64,000 bases of DNA from Salinarimonas sp052380005 (GTDB lineage Bacteria; Pseudomonadota; Alphaproteobacteria; Rhizobiales; Beijerinckiaceae): NCBI GenBank assembly GCA_052380005.1, contig JBQTCJ010000001.1. One strand, 5' to 3'. Below the pieces are notes generated by a model. That model saw only the letters and a list, made by a program, of their open reading frames with translations. It did no database searches and was not told the DNA's origin. Of the stretch, positions 25,163-34,168 are shown in pieces (within the stretch, counting starts at the first letter, position 1; each line of letters opens with the position of its first letter). A program made the position numbers and the translations under genes.

Positions 25163-26050
25163 ATGATGCACGATGCGAACACGCTTCCCGCGGCGACGGC
25201 CGCGATCCGCTCGGGCGGCTTCCTCTCCGACATGGCGCGGCGCCTGAGGCGCGACCCCGTCACGCTCGTCGCCGGCGGCGTCCTCGTCGCCATCGCGCTC
25301 TCGGCGATCCTGGCGCCGTGGATCGCGCCGGCGGACCCCAACCAGACGAGCATCGTCAACCGGTTGCGGCCGCCGGGCACGCCGGGGCATCTCCTCGGGA
25401 CGGACGAGCTCGGCCGCGACCTGCTCAGCCGCGTGATCTGGGGCGGGCGGCTGACCCTGTTCATGGGGTTCGCCCCCGTCGTCGTCGCGACCCTCGTCGG
25501 CGGCTTCCTGGGGATCCTCGCGGGCTTCGCCGGCGGCTGGGTCAATTCCGCGATCATGCGGGCGATGGACGTCTTCTACGCCTTTCCCTCGGTCCTGCTC
25601 GCGGTGGCGATCTCCGGGGCGCTCGGCGGAGGCATGATCAACGGGCTCATCGCGCTCACCCTCGTCTTCATACCGCCGATCGCGCGCGTCGCGGAGAGCG
25701 TGACGCTCCAGGTGCGCACGCAGCCCTATGTCGAGGCAGCCGCCGCGACGGGGGCTTCGGCCACGCGCATCGTCGTCGGCCACGTCCTGAAGAACGTCGC
25801 GGGACCGATCCTCGTCTACGCGTCGAGCCTGATCTCGATCTCCATCGTCATCGCGTCGGGGCTGAGCTTCCTGGGTCTCGGCGTCAGCCCGCCCGACGCG
25901 GAATGGGGGCTCATGCTGTCGAGCCTGCGCCAGAGCGTCTACGTCGCGCCGCTCAACGCCGTCATTCCCGGCGCGATGATCTTTCTCACCTCGCTGTGCT
26001 TCAACACCATGACGGATGGGTTGCGGCATGCGCTGAACGTGAAGGAGTGA
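25163..26050 (+). CDS. ABC transporter permease (DppC type)
   Basis: 295-residue permease with N-terminal cytoplasmic arm, helix VTLVAGGVLVAIALSAILAP, the LLGTDELGRDLLSRVIWGG motif and EAA loop VEAAAATGASATRIVVGHVL. The class-typical ASGLSFLGLGVSPPDAEWG motif lies before the last helices. Two adjacent Met codons (25163, 25166) are possible starts. Works with the preceding permease. Confidence 0.93.
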   Translation: MMHDANTLPAATAAIRSGGFLSDMARRLRRDPVTLVAGGVLVAIALSAILAPWIAPADPNQTSIVNRLRPPGTPGHLLGTDELGRDLLSRVIWGGRLTLFMGFAPVVVATLVGGFLGILAGFAGGWVNSAIMRAMDVFYAFPSVLLAVAISGALGGGMINGLIALTLVFIPPIARVAESVTLQVRTQPYVEAAAATGASATRIVVGHVLKNVAGPILVYASSLISISIVIASGLSFLGLGVSPPDAEWGLMLSSLRQSVYVAPLNAVIPGAMIFLTSLCFNTMTDGLRHALNVKE

Positions 26051-26053
26051 GCC

Positions 26054-27154
26054 GTGCTCCAGCGAATGCTCTCGCAGCCACGCCGCACGCCCGTCGACGA
26101 GGCGCTGCTCGCGCCGATGCCCGACGTCGGCGGTCCGCGCCAGCCGTTGCTGATCGTCGAGAACCTGGTGAAGCACTTCGCCCTCGAGAGAGGGCCCGGC
26201 GGGGCCGGCGGCGTGGTCCGCGCCGTCGACGGCGTCGGCTTCCGGGTCGCCAAGGGCGAGACGCTCGGCGTCGTCGGCGAGTCGGGCTGCGGCAAGTCGA
26301 CGATGGCGCGCGTCCTGATGCAGCTGACCCGCCAGGACGCCGGTACGCTCGTCTTCGACGGCCTGGAGGTCGGCACGCGCGGCGGCATGAGCGTGCGCGA
26401 GCTGCAGCGTGCCGCCCAGATGGTGTTCCAGGACAGCCACGCCTCCCTCAATCCCCGCTTGACGCTCGAGCAGACGATCGCCTTCGGGCCGCGCGCCGCG
26501 GGCGCGAGCCGAGCGACGGCGCGCGAGCTCGCCCACGAGACGCTGGGCCTCGTCGGCCTCGCGCCGCTCGGCTTCGCCGGGCGCTACCCGCACGAGCTCT
26601 CGGGAGGGCAGCGCCAGCGGGTCAACATCGCGCGCGCGCTCGCGATGTCGCCGCGCCTGATGATCCTCGACGAATCCGTCTCGGCGCTGGACAAGTCGAT
26701 CGAGGCGCAGATCCTCAACCTCCTCCAGGATCTGCGCGAGCGCCTGGCGCTGACCTACGTCTTCATCTCCCACGACCTGAACGTGGTCCGCTACGTCAGC
26801 GATCGGGTCCTGGTGATGTATCTCGGCAAGGTCGTCGAGATCGGCCCCGTGCGGGACATCTACGAGGCGCCGCGCCATCCCTACACGCAGGCTCTGCTGG
26901 CCTCGCGGCCGAGCATGGACCCCAGGCGCAGGCGCGAGCACGCCCCGCTCTCCGGCGACCCGCCGAGCCCCATCGACCCGCCGAGCGGCTGCCGCTTCCG
27001 CACACGCTGCGCCTTGGCCGACGAGGTCTGCGCACGCGTCGAGCCGCGGCTCGGGGACGGTCCGCACCCGGTCGCCTGCCACGCCGCCGATCCGCGCTCC
27101 GGGCACCCGATGGCCCCGGCTGCCCCCCTCGCATCCGCAGGAGCCGCACGATGA
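26054..27154 (+). CDS. ABC transporter ATP-binding protein (DppF type)
   Basis: 366-residue ATPase: Walker A GESGCGKST, Q-loop MVFQDSHASLNPRL, signature LSGGQRQRV, Walker B LMILDESVSALD, switch FISHDLN, and Cys tail GCRFRTRCALADEVC. Here the DppF-type ATPase precedes the DppD-type, the reverse of the first importer in this window. It has a 30-residue N-terminal extension before LLIVENLVKHF. GTG 26054 begins 3 bases after the permease stop. Confidence 0.92.
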   Translation: MLQRMLSQPRRTPVDEALLAPMPDVGGPRQPLLIVENLVKHFALERGPGGAGGVVRAVDGVGFRVAKGETLGVVGESGCGKSTMARVLMQLTRQDAGTLVFDGLEVGTRGGMSVRELQRAAQMVFQDSHASLNPRLTLEQTIAFGPRAAGASRATARELAHETLGLVGLAPLGFAGRYPHELSGGQRQRVNIARALAMSPRLMILDESVSALDKSIEAQILNLLQDLRERLALTYVFISHDLNVVRYVSDRVLVMYLGKVVEIGPVRDIYEAPRHPYTQALLASRPSMDPRRRREHAPLSGDPPSPIDPPSGCRFRTRCALADEVCARVEPRLGDGPHPVACHAADPRSGHPMAPAAPLASAGAAR

Positions 27155-28161
27155 CGACCGCCTCTCCCATCGTCGAGGTCTCGGACCTGCGCGTCGTCGT
27201 GCGCGGCTCGGACGGGCCCGTCACCATCCTCGACGGCATCGACTTCACCCTCGACGCCGGCAAGGTCCTCTGCGTTCTCGGCGAGTCCGGCTCCGGCAAG
27301 AGCATGACCATGCGCGCGCTGATGCGCCTCGTGCCGCGGAGCGCCACGATCACCGGCCGCGTGGTGATCGACGGCGTGGACGTCCTCGCCCTGCGCGAGC
27401 GGGAGCTCGCCCGCATACGCGGCTCCCTCGTGGCGATGATCTTCCAGGAGCCCGCGACCGCGCTGGACCCCACCTTCACGATCGGCCACCAGATCGCCGA
27501 GACGGTGCGCGCCCACGAGGGCGTGAGCTGGGAGGCCGCCCGCCGGCGCGCGCTCGACCTGCTCGAGCTGGTGCAGGTCCCCTCCGCCGCGCGCCGGCTC
27601 CAGGCCTACCCGCACGAGCTGTCCGGTGGCCTGCGCCAGCGCGCGATGATCGCGCTGGCCCTGTCGTGCCGGCCGAAGGTCCTGATCGCCGACGAGCCGA
27701 CCACGGCGCTCGACGCCACGGTGCAGATCCAGGTGCTGCTGCTCCTGCGCGAGCTGCAGCGGGAGCTCGGCATGGCGACCCTGTTCGTCACGCACGACGT
27801 CGGCGTCGCCTGCGAGATCGCCGACGAGGTCGCGGTCATGTACGCGGGGCGGATCGTCGAGCATGGCGAGACCGAGCAGGTGCTGAGCCGCCCCGGCCAT
27901 CCCTACGCGAGCGGGCTGCTGCGCTCCGTGGTCACCTCCGAGCTCGTGGGCACGCGGCTCGAGCCCATCAAGGGCAGCCCGCCCGATCTCTCGGCGCTCC
28001 CGCCGGGGTGCAGCTTCGCCCCGCGCTGCCGGCACGCCATCGAGCCCTGCACGGCCGCGATGCCGCCGCTCGCACCGGTGTCGCCCAACCATCTCGTTCG
28101 GTGTGCGCGCGGCGGCGCGCTCGATCCGGTCGCCGCCCCTGTGCAGGAGGCATTCCCATGA
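27151..28161 (+). CDS. ABC transporter ATP-binding protein (DppD type)
   Basis: 336-residue ATPase with Walker A GESGSGKSM, Q-loop MIFQEPATALDPTF, signature LSGGLRQRA, Walker B VLIADEPTTALD, switch FVTHDVG and tail GCSFAPRCRHAIEPC. Starts in an ATGA overlap with the preceding ATPase and ends in an ATGA overlap with the amidase, so all are tightly coupled. Confidence 0.93.
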   Translation: MTTASPIVEVSDLRVVVRGSDGPVTILDGIDFTLDAGKVLCVLGESGSGKSMTMRALMRLVPRSATITGRVVIDGVDVLALRERELARIRGSLVAMIFQEPATALDPTFTIGHQIAETVRAHEGVSWEAARRRALDLLELVQVPSAARRLQAYPHELSGGLRQRAMIALALSCRPKVLIADEPTTALDATVQIQVLLLLRELQRELGMATLFVTHDVGVACEIADEVAVMYAGRIVEHGETEQVLSRPGHPYASGLLRSVVTSELVGTRLEPIKGSPPDLSALPPGCSFAPRCRHAIEPCTAAMPPLAPVSPNHLVRCARGGALDPVAAPVQEAFP

Positions 28162-29789
28162 CACGAGACGACATCTGCTATCTCGGCGTCGCCGAGGCTC
28201 ATCGCGCCTTCGCCGACGGCACTCTCACGCCGGGCGACCTCGTCGAGGCGACGCTCGCGCGCATCTCCGAGGTGGATCCGCTCATCGGCGCCTACCTGCA
28301 CGTGGACGCCGACGGCGCCAGGGACGCCGCCCGCGCGGCGAACGTCGAGGCCACGGCGTCTCCCCTCGCCGGCGTCCCTTTCGCCGTCAAGGACAACTAC
28401 GCGACCCGCGGCATCCCCACGACGGCGAATGCGCGCCTCCTCGCCGATCACGTCACCGGCTTCGATTCGGCCGCGGTCGCGCGGCTTCGCGCCGCCGGCG
28501 GCGTGCTCACGGGCAAGCTGAACACGTGGGAGTACGGCACCGGTCTCGGCGTGCAGTTCCACGATTCCGCCAGACCGCACGCCCGCAACCCGTGGGCGCC
28601 CGACCATTTCCCCGGCGGCTCCTCGACCGGCTCGGCCGCCGCGGTCGCGGCGGGGTTGGCGGCCTACGCGCTCGGCTCGGACACGGGCGGCTCGATCCGG
28701 GTTCCCGCCGCGGCCTGCGGCCTGCACGGCCTGAAGCCCACCTACGGCCTCGTCAGCCGCTACGGGGTCCTCCCCAACAGCTGGTCGCTCGACGTGATCG
28801 GGCCGCTGGCCCGCTCGGCGGAAGACTGCGCTCTCGTGCTGCAGGCGCTCGTCGGCGCCGACGAGCGCGATCCGGCGACGGTGTCAGTTCCCGTGCCGGA
28901 CTACCGCGCGTCGCTCTCGGAGGGCGTCGCGGGCCTGCGCATCGGCGTCGTTCGCGAAATTCCCGGCGCGACCCTCGCGCCCGCCGTCGCGGCGGGCCTC
29001 GAGGAACTCGTCGCCACGCTCGCCGCGGGGGGCGCGACCCTCGTCGACGTGGCCCTGCCGGAGGCCCTGCCGCGCTATCGCGAGGCGACCGTGCTGATCA
29101 GCGGCTCGGAGCGCGCCGCAACGCACGAAGCCGACTTCAGGGCCGAACCCGGCGCCGTCGGCCGGGAGGTGCGCGAGGCGCTCACCACCGGCATGACGAT
29201 CCGCGCGGTCGACTACCTCGCCGCCTTGCGCCGTCGCGCCGAGCTCGCGCGCGGGATCGACGCGCTGTTCGCGCAGTGCGATGCGCTGGTCCTCCCCTCG
29301 ACGTTCGCCACGGCTCCGAGCTACCACGACCCTCGCGCCGTGCGGGCCTTCATGTCGGGGTCGACCACCTCCGTCTTCAGCCTCTCCGGGCACCCGGCGC
29401 ACGCGCTGCCGACGGGGTTCGACGCGGCGGGGCTGCCGACGAGCGCGCAGATCGTCGGACCCTATTTCGCCGAGGCGCGTGTCCTGCGGATCGCGCACGC
29501 CTACGAGCAGGCCGTCGCCCGCCCGTATCGCCGGCCGACGATATCTGCGGGAAGCGATCCCGCGTCCTACCCGCCGATCGTCCTCGAGACGGAGGCGACC
29601 ACCCCGGAGCAGGCGGCGCTCGCGACAGGCTTCGCGCAGCTGCACGACCTTCCGCTCGGGGCCGTCGACGGCGCCGCCTACGCCCGCGGCCTGCGGCGCA
29701 GCGCGGACGCGGGAGCAGCCGTTCCGCGCCCCGCCACCCGCTTCGACGGCGCGCTCTCGACCTTCCGAGCGCGGATCGGCGATCAATAG
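28158..29789 (+). CDS. Amidase signature family amidohydrolase
   Basis: 543-residue cytoplasmic amidase. The Ser-cisSer-Lys triad is present: Lys in FAVKDNY (about 77), cis-Ser in GGSSTGSAAA (about 155) and nucleophile Ser in SDTGGSIRVPAA (about 179). The C-terminal third has the extra domain seen in allophanate-hydrolase/AtzF-like and Glu-tRNA amidotransferase-like amidases. Coupled by ATGA to the importer, it most likely hydrolyses the imported amide to acid plus ammonia or amine. It overlaps the convergent LysR gene by 7 bases. It could also accept the amide made by the nitrile hydratase encoded at 58087, but the loci are 28 kb apart and nothing in the sequence links them. Confidence 0.92.
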   Translation: MTRDDICYLGVAEAHRAFADGTLTPGDLVEATLARISEVDPLIGAYLHVDADGARDAARAANVEATASPLAGVPFAVKDNYATRGIPTTANARLLADHVTGFDSAAVARLRAAGGVLTGKLNTWEYGTGLGVQFHDSARPHARNPWAPDHFPGGSSTGSAAAVAAGLAAYALGSDTGGSIRVPAAACGLHGLKPTYGLVSRYGVLPNSWSLDVIGPLARSAEDCALVLQALVGADERDPATVSVPVPDYRASLSEGVAGLRIGVVREIPGATLAPAVAAGLEELVATLAAGGATLVDVALPEALPRYREATVLISGSERAATHEADFRAEPGAVGREVREALTTGMTIRAVDYLAALRRRAELARGIDALFAQCDALVLPSTFATAPSYHDPRAVRAFMSGSTTSVFSLSGHPAHALPTGFDAAGLPTSAQIVGPYFAEARVLRIAHAYEQAVARPYRRPTISAGSDPASYPPIVLETEATTPEQAALATGFAQLHDLPLGAVDGAAYARGLRRSADAGAAVPRPATRFDGALSTFRARIGDQ

Positions 29790-30757
29790 ACCTGCACGGA
29801 CGCGAGCGCCGCGTGCGTGTGACCGGCGCGCAAGCGGTGCATGTGCTCGCGCAGGGCCCCGCGGCACGCGGCAGCCGCCGCGGACGGAATCTCGAGGAAG
29901 CGATCACGGTCGACCGCGAGCGCCACCTTCTGCACGGGAGGGCGGCCCGGTGCCGCGCTGATCGAGACCGCATCGAGCCGATCGCGAAGGCCGGCGGCGC
30001 CGAGCGGCGGCAGCAGGGCCCATCCGCGGCCGGCGGAGACGATCTCGAGCGTCGCCGTGAGGGAGCGACAGCTGAGCTCACGGATGGGGGTGACGCCGAG
30101 GCCGCCGAGGTAGTGCGCGATGGCCGAGTGCATTCTCGTATTGTTCGGCGCACGGACGAGCGGGAGGGATGCCGCCAGCTCGGGGAGCGATGTGGGACCG
30201 GCGGATTGCGGCGCGATGAGGCACAGCTCCTGGCTGCACAAGGGGTGTACGTCGATCGTGCCCGGCATGTCCTCGAACAGCTCCGTCGAGACGAGCAGAT
30301 CGATCTCCCCGCGGAGGAACTCGGGCACGCAGGTCTCACCGCGGCCGGATTCCAGCGAGATCACCCCGACCTGATCGGCGAGCGCGTTGTAGAGCGCCGT
30401 GACGATCAGCGGCGAGAGGCTCTCCATGACGTAGACGCGCAACCTGGGAATGACGTGGTCGCGGAAGCTGCGCATCTCGGACAGCGTCGCGCGCTCGTCC
30501 GCGAGGATGGTCTGTGCGAGGTCCAGCAGACGGCGTCCGGCGGGCAGGAGGCGCATGCCGGTGCGGCTGCGCTCGAAGAGGGCGACGGCGAGCTCGCTCT
30601 CCAGTCGAGCGACGATCTGCGACACCGCCGGCTTGCTCACGCCGAGCGCCACCGCTGCCGCGGCGAGGGTCGGCTGCCTGCAGATCACGACGTATTGATG
30701 CAGCAGCCTCAGGTCGAGGTTCTTCTTGATCGGCTCGGCAGGATCGCTCAGCATCAT
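29783..30757 (-). CDS. LysR family transcriptional regulator
   Basis: 324-residue LysR protein. N-terminal HTH: LAAAAVALGVSKPAVSQIVARLE (about residues 27-49), then LFERSRTGMRLLPAGRRLL, and a substrate-binding domain with GEIDLLVSTELFEDM and ELCLIAPQSAGP. Start at the ATGATG near 30757 has a GGGGAG site about 8 bases upstream; the long open frame further upstream is not coding. Convergent with the amidase operon, which it may control; a dyad at 22388-22405 is a candidate site. Confidence 0.9.
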   Translation of the reverse strand: MMLSDPAEPIKKNLDLRLLHQYVVICRQPTLAAAAVALGVSKPAVSQIVARLESELAVALFERSRTGMRLLPAGRRLLDLAQTILADERATLSEMRSFRDHVIPRLRVYVMESLSPLIVTALYNALADQVGVISLESGRGETCVPEFLRGEIDLLVSTELFEDMPGTIDVHPLCSQELCLIAPQSAGPTSLPELAASLPLVRAPNNTRMHSAIAHYLGGLGVTPIRELSCRSLTATLEIVSAGRGWALLPPLGAAGLRDRLDAVSISAAPGRPPVQKVALAVDRDRFLEIPSAAAAACRGALREHMHRLRAGHTHAALASVQVY

Positions 30758-30909
30758 CGTGCTCCCCGAAGCAGAAGCGATTGAAGCAGGCAAGCTTCGT
30801 GCCGCGGCGGCGGCGTCACGCGCCGCCCCGGACCCGCGCTGTTCAGGCTCGAGATGCGCGACGGCCTCGCGGCAAGGCGTCGTCGCGGTCCACGAGGACG
30901 AGCACCGCA

Positions 30910-31191
30910 TCACGAGGTCTCGTCTGCGCCACGGGATCGACGCCGCCGCGGCCGGCCGTGCCGCCCGGAATCGGGGCAGCTGCCGGCGGCGCCGAGCAGC
31001 CTCTCCGCCATCGTCGTCGGCATGCCGCCCTGGACGGCGCCACGCGGGTTCTCGTGATGCGACGCGGCCTGGAAGGCCGGGAGCGGGCCGCCGTCCGCCG
31101 CCTCCTCCCGGATCGGGCCGACGTGGCCGATGAAGCCGTGGGCGTCGTGGATGCGCCAGGCATGCGCCTCGAAACCGTGAGCATCGGCCAT
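30910..31191 (-). pseudogene. Truncated PaaI-like hotdog thioesterase
   Basis: An ATG at 31191 with a GGGAG site opens a frame whose residues 20-66 match the front of PaaI-family thioesterases: FIGHVGPIREEAADGG, then HHENPRGAVQGGMPTTMAER, which aligns with the usual NPxGxVHGGxLMTLAD core except that the conserved His is Gln. After about residue 68 the frame turns into Arg-rich, meaningless sequence and stops, and no other frame carries a clean continuation. I read it as a frameshifted or decayed gene, probably once part of the CoA-ester cluster to its right. Confidence 0.5.
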
Positions 31192-31299
31192 CTCGACGCT
31201 CCCGCCTCGATCCGCTGACGACGCACCTCGTCGTGGCGCGGCGCGAAACCCTCTGGACAAGACGCGGGCGACTTGCCACATTCCTTTGCACAAAATCAA

Positions 31300-31316
31300 A
31301 TTCCACTGAGCGGAAT
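31300..31316 (+). promoter_or_regulatory. Putative IclR operator overlapping the DUF35 gene start
   Basis: ATTCCACTGAGCGGAAT ends 1 base before the ATG at 31318. It matches 35257-35273 at 14 of 17 positions, with identical ATTCC and AGCGGAAT flanks. Because it covers the ribosome-binding position, bound regulator would block translation start region or transcription early elongation. Confidence 0.65.
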
Positions 31317-31317
31317 C

Positions 31318-31767
31318 ATGACGAATCAAGACCCGATGGACGAGGCGCTCCGTGACGCGGGACGGACGGGCATTCCCGACCTCGTCGGCGCGGCAGCGGT
31401 CGAGACGGCGGCGGACGGCGGCCTGCGCCTGGTCGGCTCCGTATGTCGCGCGTGCGGGCTGAGGACGGTCCCGCCGGCGGCCGTTTGCCCCGGCTGCGGG
31501 AGCGAGGCGGTCGCGCGCGAGATCCAGCCGTCCGAGGGCGTCGTCTACAGCCTCACGACGCTGCATGTCGGCCCGCGCAAGTGGGGCAGGCCGTTCACGC
31601 TCGGCTATGTCGACCTCGCGAACGGCGTGCGCGTGCTCGCCGCGCTGCACGGCGAGGGTCACGCCATCGGCCGGCCCGTGCGGCTGTCCTGGGGCCGGGT
31701 CGGCCAGGACGCCGACGGGACGCCTGTCCACAATTTCGTGTTCGTTCCGCAGGAGGCGCGCTCATGA
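31318..31767 (+). CDS. DUF35 Zn-ribbon/OB-fold protein (thiolase or aldolase partner)
   Basis: 149-residue protein with a rubredoxin-like zinc ribbon, CRACGLRTVPPAAVCPGCGS (two CxxC pairs, about residues 43-62), then an OB-fold with VVYSLTTLHVGP and FTLGYVDLANGVRVLAAL. DUF35 proteins bind acyl-CoA or shape the active site of a partner thiolase, HMG-CoA synthase or steroid side-chain aldolase. The partner is clearly the next gene (ATGA overlap). There is no ordinary Shine-Dalgarno: the operator palindrome occupies the site, and only GAGCGGA within it could serve; Met at 31333 is an alternative start. Confidence 0.88.
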   Translation: MTNQDPMDEALRDAGRTGIPDLVGAAAVETAADGGLRLVGSVCRACGLRTVPPAAVCPGCGSEAVAREIQPSEGVVYSLTTLHVGPRKWGRPFTLGYVDLANGVRVLAALHGEGHAIGRPVRLSWGRVGQDADGTPVHNFVFVPQEARS

Positions 31768-32903
31768 GCGAGGCGCTCATCGTCGGGGTCGGCATGGGCC
31801 GCTTCGGCAAGTATCCCGACACCACGCTCGCGGACATCGGCTGGCCGGCGGTGAAGGCGGCGATCGCGGATGCCGGCATCGACGCACGGCGCATCCAGGC
31901 CTGCTATTGCGGCTCCTCGCTCGGCGGCATGATGGCGGGGCAGCGGGTCCTCGGCCGGATCGGAATGGGCGGCATTCCCGTCACCAACATCGAGAACGCC
32001 TGCTCCTCGTCGTCGACGGCGCTGCACCAGGCGGTCCTCGCGGTGCGCGCGGGCAAGTACGACGCCGTGCTCGTCATCGGCGTCGAGAAGCTCACGAAGT
32101 TCGGCGGCGGCGTCCTGCCCCTCGAGCAGGAGGACTGGGAGGTGCGCATGGGCATGGCGATGCCCGCGCTCTACGCGATGAGGGCGGCGCGCTACATGCA
32201 CGAATACGGGCTCACGCGCGAGCAGCTCGCCCGCGTGGCCGTCAAGAATCGCGCCAACGGCGCGCTCAACCCGGTCGCGCAGATGCAGGCGCCGGTGACG
32301 GAAGAGGAGGTGCTCGCCTCCCGTCCGGTCGCCGATCCCTTCACCCTGCTGCAATGCTGCCCGACCGGCGATGGCGCGGCCGCTCTCGTCGTCGTGTCGG
32401 CGGCGCTCGCGCGGCAGCTCGGCCGCGCCGGCGTGCGCGTCGCGGCCTCGGATCTCGTGTCGGGCAGGTTCGTGCCCGGGTTCCGCGACATGACGATCCC
32501 GGAGATCACGCTGCGGGGCGCGCGCGAGGCCTACGAGGAAGCCGGGCTCGGCCCCGAGGACGTCGACCTCGCCGAGGTCCACGACGCCTTCACCATCGCC
32601 GAGCTGATCTACTACGAGGCCTTCGGCTTCTGCGGACGCGGGGAGGCCGGGGCTTTCCTCGACAGCGGCGCGACGCGGATCGACGGGCGCGTCGCGGTGA
32701 ACCCGTCGGGCGGCCTCCTGGCGAAGGGCCATCCGATCGGCGCGACCGGCGCGGCCCAGGTCGTCGAGGCGGTGCAGCAGCTGCGCGGCGCGTGCGGCCC
32801 GCGCCAGGTGCCCGGCGCGAAGGTCGCGCTCACCCACGCGACCGGCGGCGGGCTCACGGGCTACGACCACGGCGCCTGCTCGATCCACATCCTCACGCGA
32901 TGA
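31764..32903 (+). CDS. SCP-x type thiolase-like acyl-CoA acyltransferase
   Basis: 379-residue thiolase-fold enzyme. The nucleophile Cys is in NIENACSSSSTAL (about residue 77), then VHDAFTIAELIYYE and the base His in LLAKGHPIGATG (about 327). The second thiolase Cys (normally CGGG) is replaced by HATGGG, which is usual for SCP-x/SCP-2-type thiolases and for DUF35-associated aldolases such as Ltp2. It either cleaves or forms a C-C bond in a branched acyl-CoA. Partner of the DUF35 protein; followed by a CoA-transferase, which could supply the CoA thioester. Confidence 0.88.
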   Translation: MSEALIVGVGMGRFGKYPDTTLADIGWPAVKAAIADAGIDARRIQACYCGSSLGGMMAGQRVLGRIGMGGIPVTNIENACSSSSTALHQAVLAVRAGKYDAVLVIGVEKLTKFGGGVLPLEQEDWEVRMGMAMPALYAMRAARYMHEYGLTREQLARVAVKNRANGALNPVAQMQAPVTEEEVLASRPVADPFTLLQCCPTGDGAAALVVVSAALARQLGRAGVRVAASDLVSGRFVPGFRDMTIPEITLRGAREAYEEAGLGPEDVDLAEVHDAFTIAELIYYEAFGFCGRGEAGAFLDSGATRIDGRVAVNPSGGLLAKGHPIGATGAAQVVEAVQQLRGACGPRQVPGAKVALTHATGGGLTGYDHGACSIHILTR

Positions 32904-34156
32904 GCATGCCCATGGGAGGCGACGTGACGAGCCCGACGGATCACGGCGCGGCGGCGCAGGAGCCCGGCTCCGGCGGACCGCTCGCCAACCTCACGATCGT
33001 CGACCTGACGCAATTCCTGTCGGGACCGTACTGCACCCAGATCCTGGGCGACCTGGGTGCTCGGGTCGTCAAGGTCGAATCGCCCCAGGGCGATCTGGCC
33101 CGTGAGATCCCGCCGCACTTCGTGGACGACAGCAGCCTGTACTTCCACGCGGTCAACCGCAACAAGAAGAGCGTCGTCCTCGACCTGAAGACCGCGGATG
33201 GCGTGCGGCGCCTGATGCGCCTGATCGCCGAGGCCGACGTGGTGATCGAGAACTTCCGCCCGGGAGTCCTCGCGCGCCTCGGCGTGTCCGCGGCGCAGGC
33301 GCGTGCGGCGGACCCGTCCCTGATCTGGTGCGCCATCAGCGGGTTCGGGCAGGACGGGCCGTACCGTGACAAGCCCGCCTACGACATGATCGTCCAGGCG
33401 CTGTCGGGCGGCATGAGCCTCACCGGAGAGCCCGGACGCACGGCCGTCCGGGCGGGCGTGCCGATCGGCGACCTCGCCGCGGGGCTCTACGCGGCGGTCG
33501 GCGTCCTCGCGGCCGTCAACCGTCGCCATCTGACCGGCGAGGGCGAGATGGTCGACATCTCGATGCTCGACTGCCAGGCCGCGATGCTGACCTATCAGAT
33601 GGCGTACCATCTCCATTCCGGAGAGGTCCCGGGCCGCCAGGGATCGGCCCATGATTCGATCCCGACCTACCGCAGCTTCCGGGCCGGAGACGGCGTCGAG
33701 GTCGTGGTCACCGCCAACACCGAGCGGATGTGGCAGGGGCTGTGTCGCGCGCTCCGCGTGGACGCGCTGATCGGCGACGAGCGCTTCACGACCAATCGCG
33801 AGCGCTTCGCCAACCGGCACGTCCTCTGGCCGCTGCTCGAGGCCGCCTTCGCGGCGGGGAGCGCCGCGCAGTGGGTGGAGCGGCTGGAGGCCGAGCAGGT
33901 GCCCGTCGGGGTCGTCAACACGCTCGATCGTGTCGCGGACGATCCGCAGGTTCGCCATCGCGGCATGGTGCTGGACCTGCCGCTCGGAGAGCGGAGCGTG
34001 CGCGTGATGGGCAACCCGATCCGCACCGAGGTCTCGCGCCGGGAGGGGCACGAGCCGCCCCCGCGCCTCGGGGCGGACACCGCCGCCGTATTCTCCGCTC
34101 TTGAGGAGGCGCCGGAGGCCGCCGATCCGGCCGCCGACGGGGTTCCCTCGAGCTGA
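32900..34156 (+). CDS. CaiB/BaiF family CoA-transferase (family III)
   Basis: 418-residue formyl-CoA-transferase-like enzyme moving CoA between carboxylic acids. It shows LANLTIVDLTQFLSGPYC at the start of the fold, the ARVVKVESPQGD motif, VNRNKKSVVLDLK, and the catalytic Asp in KPAYDMIVQALSG (about residue 158). ATG 32900 overlaps the thiolase stop (ATGA); several other in-frame starts (32906, 32912, GTG 32924 after GGGAGG) make the exact N-terminus uncertain. Last gene of the operon starting at 31318. Confidence 0.9.
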   Translation: MSMPMGGDVTSPTDHGAAAQEPGSGGPLANLTIVDLTQFLSGPYCTQILGDLGARVVKVESPQGDLAREIPPHFVDDSSLYFHAVNRNKKSVVLDLKTADGVRRLMRLIAEADVVIENFRPGVLARLGVSAAQARAADPSLIWCAISGFGQDGPYRDKPAYDMIVQALSGGMSLTGEPGRTAVRAGVPIGDLAAGLYAAVGVLAAVNRRHLTGEGEMVDISMLDCQAAMLTYQMAYHLHSGEVPGRQGSAHDSIPTYRSFRAGDGVEVVVTANTERMWQGLCRALRVDALIGDERFTTNRERFANRHVLWPLLEAAFAAGSAAQWVERLEAEQVPVGVVNTLDRVADDPQVRHRGMVLDLPLGERSVRVMGNPIRTEVSRREGHEPPPRLGADTAAVFSALEEAPEAADPAADGVPSS

Positions 34157-34168
34157 TCTCGGCCGCCG

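Noticed and set aside
24173..27106. Long minus-strand frame opposite the second ABC operon
   Set aside because: Same shadow effect; low-complexity Asp/Arg/His composition and no recognisable domain.
28158..29789. Amidase as the direct partner of the nitrile hydratase
   Set aside because: It is 28 kb away, coupled to its own importer and LysR; no shared operator was seen.
30781..31218. Plus-strand frames between the LysR gene and the DUF35 gene
   Set aside because: Arg/Ala-rich without motifs; the minus strand gives a recognisable thioesterase fragment instead.
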